This document shows positions 61,260-64,000 of a DNA stretch of 64,000 bases, piece by piece (position 1 is the first letter of the stretch; the number at the start of each line of letters is the position of its first letter). The translations under genes and the position numbers were made by a program. The stretch is taken from NCBI RefSeq assembly GCF_020991475.1, contig NZ_JAJMPA010000004.1, positions 62,001 to 126,000 of the forward strand, given 5' to 3'. This stretch comes from Pedobacter sp. MC2016-14 (lineage in GTDB: Bacteria > Bacteroidota > Bacteroidia > Sphingobacteriales > Sphingobacteriaceae). Under the pieces are notes generated by a model. That model was not told where the DNA came from and ran no database searches. It saw only the letters and a program-made list of their open reading frames with translations.

Positions 61260-62807
61260 CTAGTTGTTTACTAATAATGGATTCTTATTCATCTCTAAAA
61301 AAGAGTACTTTAAAACAAGTTCATTTCCATCCCATGGTAAAGGTGATGCCCCAACTCGTTCTCCCGGAGGGATTGCTTGTTTTATTCGCTTTAAGTTCCA
61401 AAGGCGGTCTCCTTCAAAAGCTAATTCTCTAATACGCTCCACCCGTATCGTATCCAATAGGGCAGACTGAGTTATAGTTAGAGGGATATTTTTACTACTC
61501 AGATTATAAGCATCTTTCTCTGGCTGGGTTTGCAGCTGATAATAGCCATATGCTCTTTTTCTTATGGCATTAATATCTGCGACCGCATCAGACAAGTTGT
61601 TCGCCAATACATTTACTTCTGCCCGGTCTAAGAGCATTTCCGCTGTTCTTATAAGCGGCAGGTTAAAACTAAAAATACCTGCTTTACTGTATTTATTTGG
61701 AATTAAACCTGTAGTGCCGGGACGCAATAGCAATGTGTATCTAACATCTGTAGAATAATGGTGGGTATCACTTATAAAGCTAGGCGTAACCCTCGCTTGA
61801 GAAACAGTAGTCGGCGCAACACCAAAGGCACCATTATTTGTATTCCAATACGTAGTAGTTGCATTTACATCTAAAGAGGAAGTAGTTTGGAAAATACTTT
61901 CCGGATTAATATTGTTAATTCCACGTCTGGAAAAGACATCTGTAATATCACCTGTTTCCAGCGGATGATTTGAAGGTTCTCCCGGTGTTGCACCTATCAA
62001 TCTGTCAATTACTTCTTTTGCCTTTCCATAATTCTGCTGCTGAAAATACACCCTGGCTAACAAAGCCCGGGCAGCATCTTTATAGGTGCGTCCTTGATAA
62101 GCCGGAGGATGAATAGCAGGATTATATCCTGCTGGCAACAACTGCTCAGCTTTAATCAAATCATTGATCACACTTTCATAAACTTGTGCAACAGTGGCAC
62201 GAGGTTTAATTTGACTCTCTCTGTCAACAACAGCATCATCGTTCAATACTATACCCGGATGAGAATTGTCGGCCGTTGCACCCCATGCCCTGGCATAAAA
62301 ACGTACAATATCAAAGTAAGTTGCAGCTCTGATAAAATACGATTCACCCAAAATCCGATCTCTATTTACTGGAAAGGTAACATCTGCATCCGCATAGCCC
62401 CTTTCCACACCTCTAATCACCAAACCTACTGTAGTTACCGATCTGTATAAGTTACCCAAAGCTTTTGATGCCACAAAACTTTGTGATCCTGCTGCAGAAG
62501 ATCCCTCATCATTGATTATGGCTTCCCTATCTCTGGCATAGTAATATCTTGAGGTCACCATCTCCACTACGGTGCCGGTGCTCGTATAATTTAAATGATC
62601 TGCCATTAATTCAGAATACATAATGGAACGGGTACTTAAATGCCCATGCAAACCGCTATATGCCCACGCCAGTGCCGCATCCATTCCGTCAACAGAAGAC
62701 AGTGCCTCCTGTTCAGTAGCGGAGAGTGGGGGGGTAACTTCTAATCTTTTTTCACAGCCAGCAAGAAATATTCCGAGCACAAATATTAATATTATAGTAT
62801 TTTTCAT
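61260..62807 (-). CDS. susD: SusD-family outer-membrane glycan-binding lipoprotein (second pair)
   Basis: A 515-residue lipoprotein from the ATG at 62807 (MKNTIILIFV), signal ending LAGCEKRL (Cys18). The SusD fold is indicated by GESYFIRAATYFDIVRFYARAWG, DAARALLARVYFQQQNYGKA and the C-terminal VERIRELAFEGDRLWNLKR. It follows the second SusC gene, whose stop is 10 bases upstream. It is clearly a different lineage from the other SusD here, so the locus encodes two distinct import complexes. Confidence 0.92.
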   Translation of the reverse strand: MKNTIILIFVLGIFLAGCEKRLEVTPPLSATEQEALSSVDGMDAALAWAYSGLHGHLSTRSIMYSELMADHLNYTSTGTVVEMVTSRYYYARDREAIINDEGSSAAGSQSFVASKALGNLYRSVTTVGLVIRGVERGYADADVTFPVNRDRILGESYFIRAATYFDIVRFYARAWGATADNSHPGIVLNDDAVVDRESQIKPRATVAQVYESVINDLIKAEQLLPAGYNPAIHPPAYQGRTYKDAARALLARVYFQQQNYGKAKEVIDRLIGATPGEPSNHPLETGDITDVFSRRGINNINPESIFQTTSSLDVNATTTYWNTNNGAFGVAPTTVSQARVTPSFISDTHHYSTDVRYTLLLRPGTTGLIPNKYSKAGIFSFNLPLIRTAEMLLDRAEVNVLANNLSDAVADINAIRKRAYGYYQLQTQPEKDAYNLSSKNIPLTITQSALLDTIRVERIRELAFEGDRLWNLKRIKQAIPPGERVGASPLPWDGNELVLKYSFLEMNKNPLLVNN

Positions 62808-62817
62808 GATTCTAGTA

Positions 62818-64000
62818 TTAAAAACCCACATTTAAACCGAACGTTAACATTTTAGGTAAGGGCACTACGTTTTGAATTATTCCGAAGGCAATATTACGCT
62901 CGCGGTAATTTGCCGTACCATTAGTAATGGTTATTGCTTCAGGGTCAGCTCCCGGAAACTTAGTAAACAATAAGAGATTTTGTCCTGTTACGTTAACTTT
63001 TGCTGATTTTAGCCCTAACCTGGCTACTGTTTTCTTAGGTAAAACATAGTTCAACTGAACATTTTTTAAACGGATATAAGATGCGTCATACAAAAACCTT
63101 GTTGTATTTATCCCCCTTAGTTTATCATTTGTTGGATCATTATAGAATAATTTAGGGATATCAGTCTCCTGTCCTGGAGTAGTCCACCTATTTAATATAA
63201 TAACAGGTAAATTGCCTAGGTTTACGGTTGTAGCTCCCGCGGTCCCATTTGGCCCGTCAGAAGAGTTTGAATAATTCGATATCGAATAATTGCCCACATA
63301 ACTCCGCTGACGTTCACCAGCATCCAGCAGGTAATTACCATACCGGTAAGAAAAGAATGCACTTAGCTCAAATGATTTATATTGAAAGGTATTGCCAAAA
63401 CCACCAAAGAATTTTGGCATAGGTGATTTATCATATTGAGGTTTCCGCAAGTTTTGTAACTGATCTGTAGTTAGGGAATTGGCTAAAACAGCAATTCCAG
63501 CTTCATTCCTGACTAATTCCCCACCCGTTGCAGCATCAACGCCAGCCCATTCAATTAAAGAGTAAACCGGCCCGTTTCTGCCTTCATACAAACGTACCGC
63601 ACCACCACCACCTGCAACAACCTCAGGAGTAAGACCGCCAAGGTCTAAGATTTTGGTTACATTGTGCGTTATATTAAAAGTTGTTCTCCACTTAAATGCT
63701 CCAGTCAGGTTATTTGAAGTAATTGAAAACTCAATACCTTTATTTTGCAACGCCCCCCTATTTTCAATAAATGAAGGTTCTGTGCTGGTATGACCGTAAC
63801 CAAAAGTTAAAGGCACTGGAATAGACAAAAGCATTTTCGTGGTCGTGTAATGATAAAGATCAAGGGTGGTGCTTACACGACCTTTTAAAAATGTTGCATC
63901 TATACCGGCGTCATATTTAGTACCCTTCTCCCACTGCAGTTGTAGGTTTGCTGGTAAGCTAGGCTGAATCCATGGTAAACCAAGGTAGGAAGCTCCATTC
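62818..64000 (-). CDS. susC: SusC-family TonB-dependent receptor, C-terminal part (cut by window edge)
   Basis: The last 394 codons of a SusC-type receptor. The frame stays open past 63834 to the window end (residues reading NGASYLGLPW.. to YTTTKMLL), so the gene continues outside. Barrel motifs are visible (LEKGTKYDAG-type WEKGTKYDAGIDATFLKGR, NRGALQNKGIEFS, NTFQYKSFELSAFFSYRYGNY, RFLYDASYIRLKNVQLNY), and the protein ends in MLTFGLNVGF with the terminal Phe. The plug and any N-terminal domain are not visible. It is probably the first structural gene of the locus, with regulators beyond the edge. Confidence 0.92.
   Translation of the reverse strand, partial: NGASYLGLPWIQPSLPANLQLQWEKGTKYDAGIDATFLKGRVSTTLDLYHYTTTKMLLSIPVPLTFGYGHTSTEPSFIENRGALQNKGIEFSITSNNLTGAFKWRTTFNITHNVTKILDLGGLTPEVVAGGGGAVRLYEGRNGPVYSLIEWAGVDAATGGELVRNEAGIAVLANSLTTDQLQNLRKPQYDKSPMPKFFGGFGNTFQYKSFELSAFFSYRYGNYLLDAGERQRSYVGNYSISNYSNSSDGPNGTAGATTVNLGNLPVIILNRWTTPGQETDIPKLFYNDPTNDKLRGINTTRFLYDASYIRLKNVQLNYVLPKKTVARLGLKSAKVNVTGQNLLLFTKFPGADPEAITITNGTANYRERNIAFGIIQNVVPLPKMLTFGLNVGF

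Overview
The window looks like a chromosome segment from a Bacteroidota species of the family Sphingobacteriaceae, most like Pedobacter. The support is two SusC/SusD outer-membrane pairs, promoters of the TTTG / TAnnTTTG type, few Shine-Dalgarno sequences, a low-to-moderate GC content, and the protein sequences themselves. No rRNA, CRISPR array, transposase or prophage was found. Both edges cut genes: a CCA-adding enzyme on the left and a SusC-type receptor on the right.

Left part (1-23.4 kb) is housekeeping. On the plus strand lie the end of the CCA-adding enzyme gene, a pRiA4b ORF-3-like gene and miaA, which converges on a DUF3467 gene. The minus strand then carries the translation/transcription block, read right to left: rpsU - xerC - hpf - tRNA-Thr(UGU) - tRNA-Tyr - tRNA-Gly - tRNA-Thr(GGU) - tuf - tRNA-Trp - secE - nusG - rplK - rplA - rplJ - rplL - rpoB - rpoC. 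Apart from the inserted tRNA-Trp, the part from tRNA-Thr(UGU) onward has the E. coli thrU-tufB / secE-rpoC order. Strong hairpins sit between tuf and tRNA-Trp, nusG and rplK, rplL and rpoB, and rpoB and rpoC, and a clear terminator follows rpoC. rpsU and hpf stand out because both have near-perfect Shine-Dalgarno sequences, in a phylum where the anti-Shine-Dalgarno is normally masked by protein bS21. To the right are an acyl-CoA dehydrogenase, an apt/helix-hairpin-helix pair, a two-domain acyltransferase resembling ornithine-lipid synthase OlsF, a repeat-rich spacer and a small YtxH-like gene.

Right part (23.4-64 kb) is one long minus-strand polysaccharide-utilisation region. Read right to left it holds: a partial SusC, SusD, a surface-type lipoprotein, a second SusC and SusD, an alpha/beta-hydrolase esterase, a FAD-dependent oxidoreductase and a sialate-O-acetylesterase-like enzyme, ending in a terminator. 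A second unit holds another paralogous esterase, a right-handed beta-helix protein, a 1326-residue lyase-like protein with fibronectin-type repeats, a GH105 unsaturated uronidase, a DUF4861 protein and a 1464-residue propeller protein. A third unit holds a Spy-like periplasmic protein, GH3, GH31, cytoplasmic GH130 phosphorylase and an MFS carrier. Last come paoABC-type genes for a molybdenum aldehyde oxidoreductase.

The enzyme set suggests an acidic, acylated heteropolysaccharide containing uronic acid with gluco-, xylo- or manno-configured sugars (inference). Esterases remove acyl groups, a lyase-like enzyme would leave unsaturated uronosyl ends that GH105 removes, GH3 and GH31 trim neutral sugars, and the MFS carrier plus GH130 import and phosphorolyse a mannoside. 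No regulator of this locus is inside the window. Shared TGTAC half-sites upstream of the second and third units suggest a common regulator.
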